Source of the DNA: Nitrososphaerota archaeon
GTDB taxonomy: Archaea; Thermoproteota; Nitrososphaeria; Nitrososphaerales; UBA213
Length of the DNA: 44,592 nt
Assembly: GCA_002713325.1 (NCBI GenBank)
Contig: PAWD01000008.1
Coordinates: 1-44,592, forward strand
Direction of reading: 5' to 3'
Position 1 is the stretch's first letter. The number at the start of each line of letters is the position of its first letter. The notes beneath the pieces are model-generated. The model worked only from the letters and a program-made list of their open reading frames with translations, did not search any database and was not told where the DNA came from. Shown here piece by piece: positions 17,908-26,427 of the stretch. Made by a program: the position numbers and the translations under genes.

Positions 17908-19166
17908 GTTATTCCCCTTACTATTGATATATAATTTTCTATATCTTGAATTGTATTCATCTCAGTGCAACAAATTAACATCGTGTCTTTTCCCAGATCG
18001 AGACCTCCAAATATTCCATTATTGATCAAAGTTGAAATAATCTTTTCAGGAGATTTTGGTGCCTTCATAAGGAATTCATTATAAAATGGCTTTCCGTTTA
18101 AAGCCTCGAAACCAATACCCTTCAATTTTTTAAATAATAAATGTGCCCTACTGTAAGACAATTTTGCAACATCCCTCAGCCCAGTCCTACCCATAAGTGC
18201 CAAGTAGATAGTTGAAGCTAAGGCCATCAATCCTTCGTTAGTAGTTATATTACTTGTAGCTCGTTCTCTCCTTATATGTTGCTCCCGCGCTTGGAAGGTT
18301 AATACAAAGCCTTTATCTCCCTTAGAATCTGTTGTCATTCCAGAAATTCTTCCAGGAATTTTTTTTAATAAGAAATCCTTTACTGCAAAGAAACCAAGAT
18401 ATGGACCACCGAAGTTTAATGGAATACCAAACGACTGTCCTTCACCTACAACAATATCTGCTCCATAATTTCCTGGAGGTTCTAATATTGCAAGAGATGT
18501 TGGTTCAACAACACAAGTAATGAAGAGTGCTCCAGCTTTATGAGCACGTTCTGATAGTTGTAGTAAATTTTCAACATTCCCGTAGAAATCAGGATTCTGA
18601 GCAATTACACATGCTGTCTTATCATCAATTTTATCTGTAAATTCAAAATCTGTTCCTTTGCAATATGTTTGCAATACTTCTAAATATTGAGGATGAAGTC
18701 CATTCTTGACAAAAACATGATTCCTTCCGGTATATGATGAGGACATTAAGATCGCTTCTGCCAATGCAGATGCACCCTCATACAAAGAAGCATTAGCAAC
18801 ATCCATGCCTGTAAGAAGACATATGAAAGATTGGAATTCATACATGGTCTGTAGAATACCTTGATTTATCTCAGCTTGATATGGAGTGTATCCTGTATAA
18901 AACTCTCCCCTCATCAGTAAGTGGTTTAACGCTGAAGGAATATAATGATTATAAGATCCTGCTCCCACAAAACATTTCAAAATTCTATTTCTCAGTGCTA
19001 GACTTTTCATATGTTTAGTTAGATCAAACTCACTCATGGATTTAGAAAGAGATAGTTTTCGTGGGAAAGGTGGCTTGAATTCCTTAACTAAATCATCAAT
19101 AGAGCTTATTCCAATCTGCTTTAACATTTCTTTTTGATCTTTTTCAGAGGTAGGTATGTAATTCAT
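17904..19166 (-). CDS. gcvPA: Glycine dehydrogenase (decarboxylating) subunit 1
   Basis: Non-PLP-binding half of the heterotetrameric P-protein. Its 420 residues carry the signature FVGAGSYNHYIPSAL near 87-101, the conserved TGYTPYQAEINQG, the region LTGMDVANASLYEGASA and the C-terminal part with NGKPFYNEFLMKAP. It is slightly shorter than the common 440-450 residues but has no obvious gap in conserved blocks. It is followed by gcvPB with a four-base overlap and preceded by gcvH 10 bases upstream. Confidence 0.97.
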   Translation of the reverse strand: MNYIPTSEKDQKEMLKQIGISSIDDLVKEFKPPFPRKLSLSKSMSEFDLTKHMKSLALRNRILKCFVGAGSYNHYIPSALNHLLMRGEFYTGYTPYQAEINQGILQTMYEFQSFICLLTGMDVANASLYEGASALAEAILMSSSYTGRNHVFVKNGLHPQYLEVLQTYCKGTDFEFTDKIDDKTACVIAQNPDFYGNVENLLQLSERAHKAGALFITCVVEPTSLAILEPPGNYGADIVVGEGQSFGIPLNFGGPYLGFFAVKDFLLKKIPGRISGMTTDSKGDKGFVLTFQAREQHIRRERATSNITTNEGLMALASTIYLALMGRTGLRDVAKLSYSRAHLLFKKLKGIGFEALNGKPFYNEFLMKAPKSPEKIISTLINNGIFGGLDLGKDTMLICCTEMNTIQDIENYISIVRGIT

Positions 19167-19176
19167 AATGAATCTC

Positions 19177-19590
19177 CTACTCTATTTCACCAACATACTT
19201 ATCATATTGTTCTTTTGACATCAAATCAGTAAATTCCTTGATGTTTTCCTTGAAATTCAATGGTTTTATCTTCACAATCCAACCCAAATCATAAGGAGAT
19301 TGATTTATTTGTTCAGGATGCTCAAGTAAATCTTCATTGAGCTCTACTATCTCTCCACTTATAGGACAATATATATCAGAAGAAGCTTTTATGGAATCAA
19401 TTATAGCCATCGCCTCCATATACTTGAATTTACTACCAATCTTTGGTAATTCTATCGAAACTATATCGCCAAGTTGATTCTGAGCAAAATCTGAAATTCC
19501 TACTAAGGCTAATCCTTCTTTTATTATGACCCATTCATGCTCTTTTGTAAATCCTATCTCTTCTTCCATAATTTCTTTCTCATACTCCAC
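19177..19590 (-). CDS. gcvH: Glycine cleavage system H protein
   Basis: Lipoylated carrier that shuttles the aminomethyl group between P-, T- and L-proteins. The 137-residue protein has FTKEHEWV, the GISDFAQNQLGDIV segment and the lipoylation site Lys68 in DSIKASSDIYCPISGEI, followed by NEDLLEHPEQINQSPY. A start at the eighth codon (MEEEIGFTKEHEW) would match most homologues better. It is the presumed substrate of the LplA/LplB and LipA proteins encoded alongside. Confidence 0.97.
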   Translation of the reverse strand: MEYEKEIMEEEIGFTKEHEWVIIKEGLALVGISDFAQNQLGDIVSIELPKIGSKFKYMEAMAIIDSIKASSDIYCPISGEIVELNEDLLEHPEQINQSPYDLGWIVKIKPLNFKENIKEFTDLMSKEQYDKYVGEIE

Positions 19591-19609
19591 AATAAAATCT
19601 TATTTCCGC

Positions 19610-20680
19610 TTATAAAAAGCGTGTGCTAGTAACTTTTGCCCTGTACAGTTTACCACCAATATCAATTTCAATTAATTCTTCTGTTGGAAATTGTAATGGG
19701 ATAAAGCAAAAACCAATGGACTTTTTAAGAGTTGGTGAAAAACTTCCACTTGTTACAAAACCTGATCTCGATCCATTTATTAGAACTTCGTTGCCTTGCC
19801 TAGCTATTCTTTTTTCTAGAACCTCAAATCCTACCAACTTTCGAGTTACTTGTTCAGTCATGAGTGTGTTCTTTCCGATGAAGTCTTTTTCAAAGTGCAC
19901 TGTCCATTTGAGTGGAACTTCTAACGGTGTGGTATTTTTATCTATATCATTACCATAAAGCATAAGACCTGCCTCAAGTCTAAGTGTATCTCTTGCACCC
20001 AAACCAACTGGTTTAATATTAGATTGATAACCCTGCTGTATAAGCTTATTCCAGATCTCTACTTGTGAAGAGTCAAAGAATATCTCAAAACCATCCTCTC
20101 CAGTGTAACCTGTTCTTGATATCATACATTCTGTTCCAAAGATATTTGTGGTTATAAGATCAAAGCGTCTGAGTTGATCTAAATCCAGATCAATTATTTT
20201 CTGCAATGTGTATTGAGCTAATGGACCCTGAAGTGCAAGTAACACTAATCTATCGCTAACGTCTTCTACATCAGCTGACTGTGAGTGTTCAACAATCCAT
20301 TTAAGATCCTTCTGTCTATTTGAAGCATTAACTACTAAAAGGAAATTTTCCATATCTATTCTGTATATTATGATATCATCAACTATTCCGCCGTTCTCAT
20401 AACACATAGGAGAATACATTGCTTTACGATCCTTTATTTTCGAGAGATCATTAGTCACCAAATTTTGTAGACAGTTATAAGCTTGCGGTCCTTTAATTTC
20501 GAACCGTCCCATATGTGAAACGTCAAACAAACCAACATTTTTTCTAACGTTAATATGTTCATCAACTATTCCAGAATATTTGATAGGCATCTCCCATCCA
20601 TGAAAGTCCAACATCGTTGCGCCTAGTGATTTGTGAATCGCATAAAATGGTGTTCTCAAGACTAATCTTAGGTAATACAT
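19610..20680 (-). CDS. gcvT: Glycine cleavage system T protein (aminomethyltransferase)
   Basis: Transfers the methylene group from aminomethyl-GcvH to a tetrahydropterin and releases ammonia. The 356-residue protein has the family N-terminus LHKS-like IHKSLGATMLDFHGWEMPIKY, the NVGLFDVSHMGR motif, VNASNRQKDLKW, SRTGYTGEDGFEI and the C-terminal barrel domain with GFVTSGSFSPTLKKSIGF. It is the first gene of a seven-gene operon and diverges from lipA across a short spacer (20681-20716), which must hold both promoters. Confidence 0.97.
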   Translation of the reverse strand: MYYLRLVLRTPFYAIHKSLGATMLDFHGWEMPIKYSGIVDEHINVRKNVGLFDVSHMGRFEIKGPQAYNCLQNLVTNDLSKIKDRKAMYSPMCYENGGIVDDIIIYRIDMENFLLVVNASNRQKDLKWIVEHSQSADVEDVSDRLVLLALQGPLAQYTLQKIIDLDLDQLRRFDLITTNIFGTECMISRTGYTGEDGFEIFFDSSQVEIWNKLIQQGYQSNIKPVGLGARDTLRLEAGLMLYGNDIDKNTTPLEVPLKWTVHFEKDFIGKNTLMTEQVTRKLVGFEVLEKRIARQGNEVLINGSRSGFVTSGSFSPTLKKSIGFCFIPLQFPTEELIEIDIGGKLYRAKVTSTRFL

Positions 20681-20747
20681 TAACCCTTATTATTGTGTAT
20701 AGTATTTGATTGAGGGATGAGACATTAGAAAACCTGAATGGCTTAGA

Positions 20748-21596
20748 GTGAAAACACCTTCTGGTGAGAATTATGTACAGGTTAAACAAACACTTAGGGT
20801 GTTAAACCTTCATACTGTTTGCGAAGAAGCAAGATGTCCTAACATAGCTGAGTGTTGGGGAACCGGAACTGCTACAATTATGATCATGGGAGATATATGT
20901 ACTAGAGGTTGTAGATTTTGTACCGTTATTAGTGGTAAACCGGTATTACTTGATACAGAAGAACCTGAAAGAGTAGCCAAGGCAATCAAAGAATGGGGAC
21001 TGAAGTATGTGGTAATTACTTCTGTTTGTAGAGACGACTTAGAGGATGGAGGAGCAGAACATATAGCAAAAACGATCAAAGCTGTAAAAATGCTAAGCCC
21101 TGAAATAATAGTAGAGCCACTAATTCCCGACTTTCGTGATAACGAGGATTCTATAAAAAAGATAGTCAAAACTCAACCAGAAGTTATAAGTCATAATATA
21201 GAAACTGTGATGAGACTTACGCCAAAAGTTAGAGATGCTAGAGCATCGTATGAACAATCATTGTTGGTTCTGAAAAAGATTAAGAGTATAGATTCAAGGA
21301 TCTACACAAAATCTTCAATAATGCTGGGCTTAGGAGAAACGGAAGCAGAGGTTATTCAGACAGCGAAAGATCTGAGAACAGTTGGAGTGGATATATTGAC
21401 GATGGGTCAGTACCTTCAACCAACTCTGAAACATTTACCTGTAGTGGAATACCTTACACCACAAAAATTCAACTCGTATAAAGAATATATGGAGAAAATG
21501 GGATTCATTTATGTAGCATCCGGCCCTCTTATTCGAAGTTCCTATAGAGCTGGAGAATTCTTTTTGGAAAAGGTAATCAATGGTAAGTCAACCTAG
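20748..21596 (+). CDS. lipA: Lipoyl synthase (radical SAM); 5' end uncertain
   Basis: Inserts two sulfurs into octanoyl-GcvH. The auxiliary cluster motif C-x4-C-x5-C (CEEARCPNIAEC), the radical SAM motif CTRGCRFC and the C-terminal RSSYRAGEF are present, so the core is intact. GTG 20748 is the first standard start, but homology clearly begins earlier: codons 20727-20747 read RKPEWLR, a conserved LipA opening. That frame has no ATG before the TGA at 20718. Either ATT 20724 is used, or one extra T at 20725-20726 breaks a frame from ATG 20717 (MRHRKPEWLR). It is divergent from the gcv operon, whose H protein it serves. The TAG stop is shared as CTAG with the convergent gene. Confidence 0.93.
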   Translation: MKTPSGENYVQVKQTLRVLNLHTVCEEARCPNIAECWGTGTATIMIMGDICTRGCRFCTVISGKPVLLDTEEPERVAKAIKEWGLKYVVITSVCRDDLEDGGAEHIAKTIKAVKMLSPEIIVEPLIPDFRDNEDSIKKIVKTQPEVISHNIETVMRLTPKVRDARASYEQSLLVLKKIKSIDSRIYTKSSIMLGLGETEAEVIQTAKDLRTVGVDILTMGQYLQPTLKHLPVVEYLTPQKFNSYKEYMEKMGFIYVASGPLIRSSYRAGEFFLEKVINGKST

Positions 21597-22705
21597 ATAC
21601 TATATAAGAACGCGTCAGCTTTAGGACCCCAGCCGAAATCTAGTACACCAGCGAATTCGCCATTATTTAGCGCATTACTTTCAAGTGTCTTCATCATTAA
21701 GATTGATGAACTTGAAGCACCGGTGTTTCCAAACTCATTCATAATGTCATATGTTAATTTACACTTGTTATAGCTAATATTACACTCTTTCCTAATCTCA
21801 TCAACATAGACCTTACCACCTGTATGAATATTCCATAACTTAACATCATATTCATTAATACCTGATTTTTTTAATGATTCTATTTTTGCCTCTTTACTTA
21901 ACTGTTTAACTCTCTCCCTAAGATGCTTAGTCTTCACATCCATATCGAAGATGACTCTATATCTCTCATCTGGAATAATATTAAGACTTGCTATCTGGTG
22001 ATCAGCGGGCTCTACTCCAGTTCTAGTTGTGATACTATCGGTAACCATATTTAATATGCCGTCTTCAGAATGCGAGATCAACAACGCTGTAGCATTATCG
22101 CTAAACTGAAGAAAATAACTACAAGTATTAAAGTCCTTTCGTCTCTTCTTTATGGAGTTTATTTCATTTGGACCATATACATTTTCTATCTGTTTGGTCA
22201 TATCAAAGAACCACGGTGAATAGTAATTCCCGATCAAAATTAAAGTATAATCTTCATCTGATTGCGAATTTGCGATATGTACTGCTCTACTCAAGGATGA
22301 GCAAGCATGTCCCTGTAGATTAAAATCTAACGTAATAGAAGGTAGTGATAATCTACGTATAAGTTCATTAGTTACTGAAGGAACGAATATTGACAGATTA
22401 TCATTTACAACTATTACTTTACTTACCTGTTTTGCATTTACTTTAGATTTGTCTAAACATTCTTTCGCAGCATCTATGTAGAGATCGCTTAAATTAACAT
22501 GAGGTATGACATATTGTTCATCTGATATAATTATTCGATTGTAGTCTATTGAATGATAAACTGTATCTATACCCAATGAATTTATAAAAAAATCCTTTGC
22601 TTCTTCGGTCATTCTATTGCTTAAAAATTCGACTAGTTCTTTTATTGAATATCGAAAAGCTGGAAATTTTGTAGCAATTGCTAGTATTGATAGTGGTTTG
22701 GTCAT
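21593..22705 (-). CDS. Type III PKS / KAS III-like thiolase-fold synthase
   Basis: A 370-residue condensing enzyme. The Cys-His-Asn triad of chalcone-synthase/KAS III enzymes is readable: Cys135 (LQGHACSSLS), His294 (WNIHTGGKVY, the W-x2-H-x-G-G motif) and Asn327 (FGNTGASSSS). The end FGWGPKADAFLYS matches the FGPGLT-like C-terminal motif. It should condense an acyl-CoA or ACP with malonyl units or a similar extender; the product is unknown. It is the second gene of an operon, nine bases after the LLM oxidoreductase. The sequence is quite diverged from plant CHS, so a beta-ketoacyl-CoA synthase is an alternative. Confidence 0.78.
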   Translation of the reverse strand: MTKPLSILAIATKFPAFRYSIKELVEFLSNRMTEEAKDFFINSLGIDTVYHSIDYNRIIISDEQYVIPHVNLSDLYIDAAKECLDKSKVNAKQVSKVIVVNDNLSIFVPSVTNELIRRLSLPSITLDFNLQGHACSSLSRAVHIANSQSDEDYTLILIGNYYSPWFFDMTKQIENVYGPNEINSIKKRRKDFNTCSYFLQFSDNATALLISHSEDGILNMVTDSITTRTGVEPADHQIASLNIIPDERYRVIFDMDVKTKHLRERVKQLSKEAKIESLKKSGINEYDVKLWNIHTGGKVYVDEIRKECNISYNKCKLTYDIMNEFGNTGASSSSILMMKTLESNALNNGEFAGVLDFGWGPKADAFLYSI

Positions 22706-22714
22706 TAGTTATCA

Positions 22715-23638
22715 CTACAATTTATCAACGAACTTCCGTAAATTGTTTAGTAATTCTTCGTTGTAAAGATGTCTTCGTAGGTCAAACGTAGCAACTACGT
22801 TACAAATACCAACACTTGCATGATCCTTAAGAGTATTAATGCATTCATCTACGTTACCTACAGCTGCAATCGAGTAAACCATTTCATCTGGTACACTTTT
22901 AATGGCTAAAGTACGGTCACCTGATACCCAAAAATTTCTTATTTTATTAAGACTTTCAGCAAAACCTGCTTCCATAATTGGCTGACCGTAGAATGGACTA
23001 CCACCAACATATGTTGCAATTGTTATTCTTGCCATATCCTTAGCCTTCTCTTTATCATTTGAAATGTAAGTAGGTACAAATGATACGATCTTAGTTCTAT
23101 AATTAGAGGATTGACTTGTTCCTTCATTGAAGTACTTAATATACTGTTTAACAACATTTATGGGTTTAAGAAAAAAAATAACACCGTCGGCAAATTTACC
23201 TGCAAGTTCAGTCATCATCTTATTAATCGCGGCCCAGTAGATTGGACCGTTATATCCTTCCCGTAGAATTTTTGTTGCTTGAATCATTGTATGAATAGGT
23301 TTATCAAAATTGATTCCATGCCACTGTTCAATTATTGGGGGAGCACTTGATCCAATACCGAGTATAAATCTACCATTGGATAGTTCAAACAAACTTCTTG
23401 CTTCCATTCTGATTGTCTTTGGGTATCGACTATACACATTAACAACACCTGAACCTAGTGTGATTATTTTTGTATGACTTGAAAGGTATCCTAGCATAGA
23501 AAATCCTCCATATTCTGTTGTTTCTGGTACCCAGAAAGAGTTCATTCCAGAATCATCGCAAATCCTAGCTGATTCCTTCACAATGTAAGGCGAAGCTTTT
23601 GAACCAAGTGCTACTCCAAACTCTATTCTCTTCGTCAA
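22715..23638 (-). CDS. LLM-class F420/flavin-dependent oxidoreductase
   Basis: The 307-residue protein has the bacterial luciferase-like TIM barrel fold: N-terminal EFGVALGSKASP, the region FWVPETTEYGGFSMLGYLS, LGSGVVNVYSRYPKTIRMEARSL and ELSNGRFILGIGSSAPP, all typical of F420-dependent relatives of methylene-H4MPT reductase. The usual family members transfer hydride from F420H2 or FMNH2 to small substrates; the substrate is not evident. It is first in an operon with the type III PKS-like gene, suggesting that it reduces or oxidises a precursor or product of that enzyme. Confidence 0.88.
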   Translation of the reverse strand: MTKRIEFGVALGSKASPYIVKESARICDDSGMNSFWVPETTEYGGFSMLGYLSSHTKIITLGSGVVNVYSRYPKTIRMEARSLFELSNGRFILGIGSSAPPIIEQWHGINFDKPIHTMIQATKILREGYNGPIYWAAINKMMTELAGKFADGVIFFLKPINVVKQYIKYFNEGTSQSSNYRTKIVSFVPTYISNDKEKAKDMARITIATYVGGSPFYGQPIMEAGFAESLNKIRNFWVSGDRTLAIKSVPDEMVYSIAAVGNVDECINTLKDHASVGICNVVATFDLRRHLYNEELLNNLRKFVDKL

Positions 23639-23973
23639 TCAAAATTTATACGATCTCTATATGTTTAATGTTATCGTTCCAACAGGGAAAATATGAAAGA
23701 AAAACTTCTATTATTTTATATTGAAAAGGGAATGATATCAAGAAATCCATCTCAAAGTTTGGAACATAATGTGTAAACAAGATCATGAAAATTGTCACAG
23801 ATTCAAGTAAAAATATTATAAGAGATCTTGTGCTCGGTGTATGTGATAAACATGAAGGAGTTCCTAGCTCAATGGAATTTTTGTGACGTTGAAAATTTTA
23901 AATATGTCAGTACGTCAGCGTGAAGAATACCGATTGTAATTATTACAGTTAAAATAATAATAAAGTATAAAAC
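23639..23973. other. 335-nt spacer between minus-strand genes
   Basis: Besides the doubtful 33-codon ORF at 23785-23886 (plus strand), listed separately, only AT-rich DNA is visible. The left end must carry the promoter of the LLM-PKS operon. Confidence 0.4.
23785..23886 (+). CDS. Possible 33-residue ORF, doubtful
   Basis: An ATG-to-TGA frame encodes MKIVTDSSKNIIRDL followed by VLGVCDKHEGVPSSMEFL. Its composition is protein-like, with amphipathic helix potential in the first half, unlike most chance ORFs in this AT-rich DNA. No family is recognised, no ribosome-binding site is obvious, and it might be a fragment of a lost gene. Confidence 0.22.
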   Translation: MKIVTDSSKNIIRDLVLGVCDKHEGVPSSMEFL

Positions 23974-24891
23974 TCAATAAATTTTTGTAAATGAATTCTC
24001 CGGAACCTTCAATGTTCCAAATAGATCAGGGTGAATGATCTTAGCAAGTATTTCAAGACCAATAACAGTTCTTGGTCCAGGCCTACTGAAGTACCATCCT
24101 GCATCTGTAGTATACACTTCTCTATTTTTTACTGCTCCTAATCCCTTCCATTTCTCTACATTCTCTATTCGCCATAGTTCAGTCATAGTTCGTTTAACAT
24201 CAAAACCACAGGGTATCAGAAATATTATATCAGGATCGAATTCTATGATTTCCTTCCACTCCATCTTTCTTGATGGTTCTGCTTTCTTACTAACACCATT
24301 TACTGCTCCCACAAGCTCTACCATTTGGGGTATCCAGTGACCAGATGTAAATAGAGGATCCAGCCATTCTATACAGAGTACTCTAGGCTTATTATTTATC
24401 GTCTTGACTCTAGAACTAATGTATTCTATACGTCTCTTCAGTGTAGCAATTACCTCTTCTCCCTTCTGTTCTCTTCCTACTGTTCTAGCAATTTGGGCTA
24501 TACTATCAAATATTTCATCGAAGTCATGAGGATCCAAAACAATTACTTGGGGTTTATTGTTTAGGATACTCATTGCTCTGTCTAGTTCCTTCATATGTGG
24601 AGAACATACTTCACACAGACCCTGTGCAACTATAAGATCAGGATTTGCATTTTTTAACTTATCGTCATCGATCACATAGATGTCCTTCCCTTCTTTCACC
24701 AATTGGACAATCTTGTTATCGATCTCCTTACTGTTGAGTTTGGAAGCATCAAAAACACTTCTAACTACAACTGTTTTTTCGGTTGCGATATGAGGAAAGT
24801 CACATTCATGTGTTACACCAACCAAATTATCACCCAGACCCAATTCATATAATATCTCTGTGGCACTGGGAAGGAAAGAACATATACGCAT
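23974..24891 (-). CDS. BtuF-like cobalamin-binding periplasmic-fold protein
   Basis: A 305-residue class III substrate-binding protein of the BtuF type: MRICSFLPSATEILYELG, GVTHECDFP, the segment VAQGLCEVCSPH and C-terminal GAVKNREVYTTDAGWYFSRPGPRTV are the standard blocks of archaeal cobalamin-binding proteins. There is no signal peptide or lipobox, so the protein starts directly at the fold and is probably cytoplasmic or uses another export route. No BtuCD permease or ATPase is in the window. Corrinoid or another tetrapyrrole-like ligand is an inference from the family. Confidence 0.85.
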   Translation of the reverse strand: MRICSFLPSATEILYELGLGDNLVGVTHECDFPHIATEKTVVVRSVFDASKLNSKEIDNKIVQLVKEGKDIYVIDDDKLKNANPDLIVAQGLCEVCSPHMKELDRAMSILNNKPQVIVLDPHDFDEIFDSIAQIARTVGREQKGEEVIATLKRRIEYISSRVKTINNKPRVLCIEWLDPLFTSGHWIPQMVELVGAVNGVSKKAEPSRKMEWKEIIEFDPDIIFLIPCGFDVKRTMTELWRIENVEKWKGLGAVKNREVYTTDAGWYFSRPGPRTVIGLEILAKIIHPDLFGTLKVPENSFTKIY

Positions 24892-25217
24892 ATATCTAAT
24901 CCAACATGGGATTTTTTAAGTATTCTCTAAAATATGATGTCTCCTAATAATCAATATAGTAAACTTTATGTTTGTATATTAGAAAATATTACATAAAATC
25001 TGTAAGAAGTAAATTACAACTGGTATACGATAAATAAATCTAATTATTAACATTTTGATAATTTGCGCTAGGATCATGTTAGTACTTATTGCCATGATAA
25101 AACTATGTTTGAAGGAATTAAACCAGATCTAGTTATCATTTTTACCGGTAGAATTCTCTACTTTTGTTTTAATGTTGAAATGGAATAGAATTTCATAGTC
25201 AAACGCTTTTATAATAT
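24892..25217. other. 326-nt divergent promoter spacer
   Basis: The spacer lies between divergent genes and holds no ORF or RNA that I can support. A clear TATA box lies at its right end (25207-25216). Confidence 0.45.
25207..25216 (+). promoter_or_regulatory. TATA box that decides the start of the zinc-ribbon gene
   Basis: The element ttttataata is centred 27 bases before ATG 25239 but overlaps the region just before ATG 25218. With normal archaeal geometry transcription starts at about 25239, which makes the inner ATG the true leaderless start. Confidence 0.55.
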
Positions 25218-25238
25218 ATGTTATGCCCTCATTATATA

Positions 25239-25508
25239 ATGAATTCTTATGTAAGGATGTTTGTCTGGATGGGTATTACGGGCGCTATGAGCTTCTTACT
25301 AATTCATTTCTTTGGTATAGTAATAGGTCTAGCATTTTCATTCGGTATATTTATTCTCTTTAATGTGATGATGAGGAGGAGAGCACTTGGAGCGAACCCT
25401 GGACAAATGAATTTTAGTGTAACATACAGATGTATTGCATGTGGTCATAAATTCAAGGGAGGAATGTGTCCAAGATGTGGTTCTAAGATGAGAAAACCGG
25501 AATTTTGA
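25239..25508 (+). CDS. Membrane protein with C-terminal zinc ribbon
   Basis: The protein (89 residues from ATG 25239) has two closely spaced hydrophobic segments in its first half (about MFVWMGITGAMSFLLIHFF and IVIGLAFSFGIFILFNVMM), a basic MRRRA stop-transfer, then a cytoplasmic zinc ribbon with C-x2-C (CIACGHKF) and C-x2-C (MCPRCGSKM). Such small membrane-anchored zinc ribbons are common in Thaumarchaeota and have no assigned function. The frame extends to ATG 25218, but the TATA box geometry favours 25239. The PEP mutase-family gene follows on the same strand but has its own TATA box. Confidence 0.72.
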   Translation: MNSYVRMFVWMGITGAMSFLLIHFFGIVIGLAFSFGIFILFNVMMRRRALGANPGQMNFSVTYRCIACGHKFKGGMCPRCGSKMRKPEF

Positions 25509-25531
25509 CCTGATATATACTAAACGAAGAA

Positions 25532-25543
25532 ATTAAATAATTT
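25532..25543 (+). promoter_or_regulatory. TATA box for the PEP mutase/isocitrate lyase gene
   Basis: attaaataattt is centred about 25 bases before ATG 25561, consistent with a leaderless mRNA. Confidence 0.45.
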
Positions 25544-25560
25544 AATCTAGATATAGAAGC

Positions 25561-26421
25561 ATGAAATCATTGTTAAGACAACTTAATGACAAGCGTAAGA
25601 TAATAATAATGCCAGGAGTTTATGATGCACTTAGTGCAAAAATTGCTGAACATTTGAGTTTTAATGCTGTGTTTCAGTCTGGCTACAGTGTATCTGCAGG
25701 TATATTAGGTATGCCCGACTATGGTTTTCTAAATGCTGGTGAAGTGGTTGAACAAGCAAGAAAGATAGCCAGGACCATTTCTATACCGCTTATAGTGGAT
25801 GTTGATACTGGTTACGGTAATCCGTTAACGGTATGGCGACTAATACGTGACCTTGAAGCTGCAGGCGCTGGAGGTGTTTTCCTTGAAGATCAGATATGGC
25901 CCAAGAGATGTGGACATATGTCTGGCAAACAGGTTATTTCAACTAATGAATATATTGCAAAATTAAAGGCTGCAATAGAGGCTAGGAGAAGTAAAGAATT
26001 CGTCATAGTTGCAAGAACAGATGCGATAGAACCTCTTGGTATAGCTGAGGCGATCAGGAGGGGAAGGGAATATAGAAAGGTAGGTGCAGATGCTATATTC
26101 ATAGAAGCGCCCCGTACATTAAACGAATTAAAGATAATTGGAAAATCTGTTGATGCACCATTAGTTGCAAATATGATGGAGGGAGGTAAAACACCATTGC
26201 TTTCAGCAGAGGAGTTAAGAAAGATAGGTTTCAGGCTTGTAGTCTTCCCTCTCTCGGCACTTTTTGCAACTACATATGCTGTACGAGAAGTACTACAAGC
26301 GTTAAAAAGAAATGGTATAACAAAATCTGTCATGAATAGAATGGTAAGATTTGAAGAATTCAACAAATTCGTAGATCTACAGAAATACAAACAATTGGAG
26401 CAAAAACATAAAAAAAATTAG
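25561..26421 (+). CDS. Isocitrate lyase/PEP mutase family enzyme (methylisocitrate lyase-like)
   Basis: A 286-residue TIM-barrel enzyme of the ICL/PEPM superfamily. Visible motifs are the metal-binding DVDTGYGN, LEDQIWPKRCGHMSGK, which contains the lyase-type catalytic Cys (KRCGH), VARTDA and the barrel end NMMEGGKTP. The KRCGH loop points to a C-C lyase such as 2-methylisocitrate lyase rather than a phosphonomutase. Oxaloacetate decarboxylase activity is another option. No methylcitrate-cycle partner (PrpC/PrpD) is in the window, so the pathway remains open. Confidence 0.85.
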   Translation: MKSLLRQLNDKRKIIIMPGVYDALSAKIAEHLSFNAVFQSGYSVSAGILGMPDYGFLNAGEVVEQARKIARTISIPLIVDVDTGYGNPLTVWRLIRDLEAAGAGGVFLEDQIWPKRCGHMSGKQVISTNEYIAKLKAAIEARRSKEFVIVARTDAIEPLGIAEAIRRGREYRKVGADAIFIEAPRTLNELKIIGKSVDAPLVANMMEGGKTPLLSAEELRKIGFRLVVFPLSALFATTYAVREVLQALKRNGITKSVMNRMVRFEEFNKFVDLQKYKQLEQKHKKN

Positions 26422-26427
26422 AGAGAA

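Noticed and set aside
14063-21596. Glycine cleavage cluster as a bacterial gene transfer island
   Set aside because: Codon texture matches the neighbours, the ligase is the archaeal two-part form and there are no mobility genes; transfer cannot be supported from this sequence alone.
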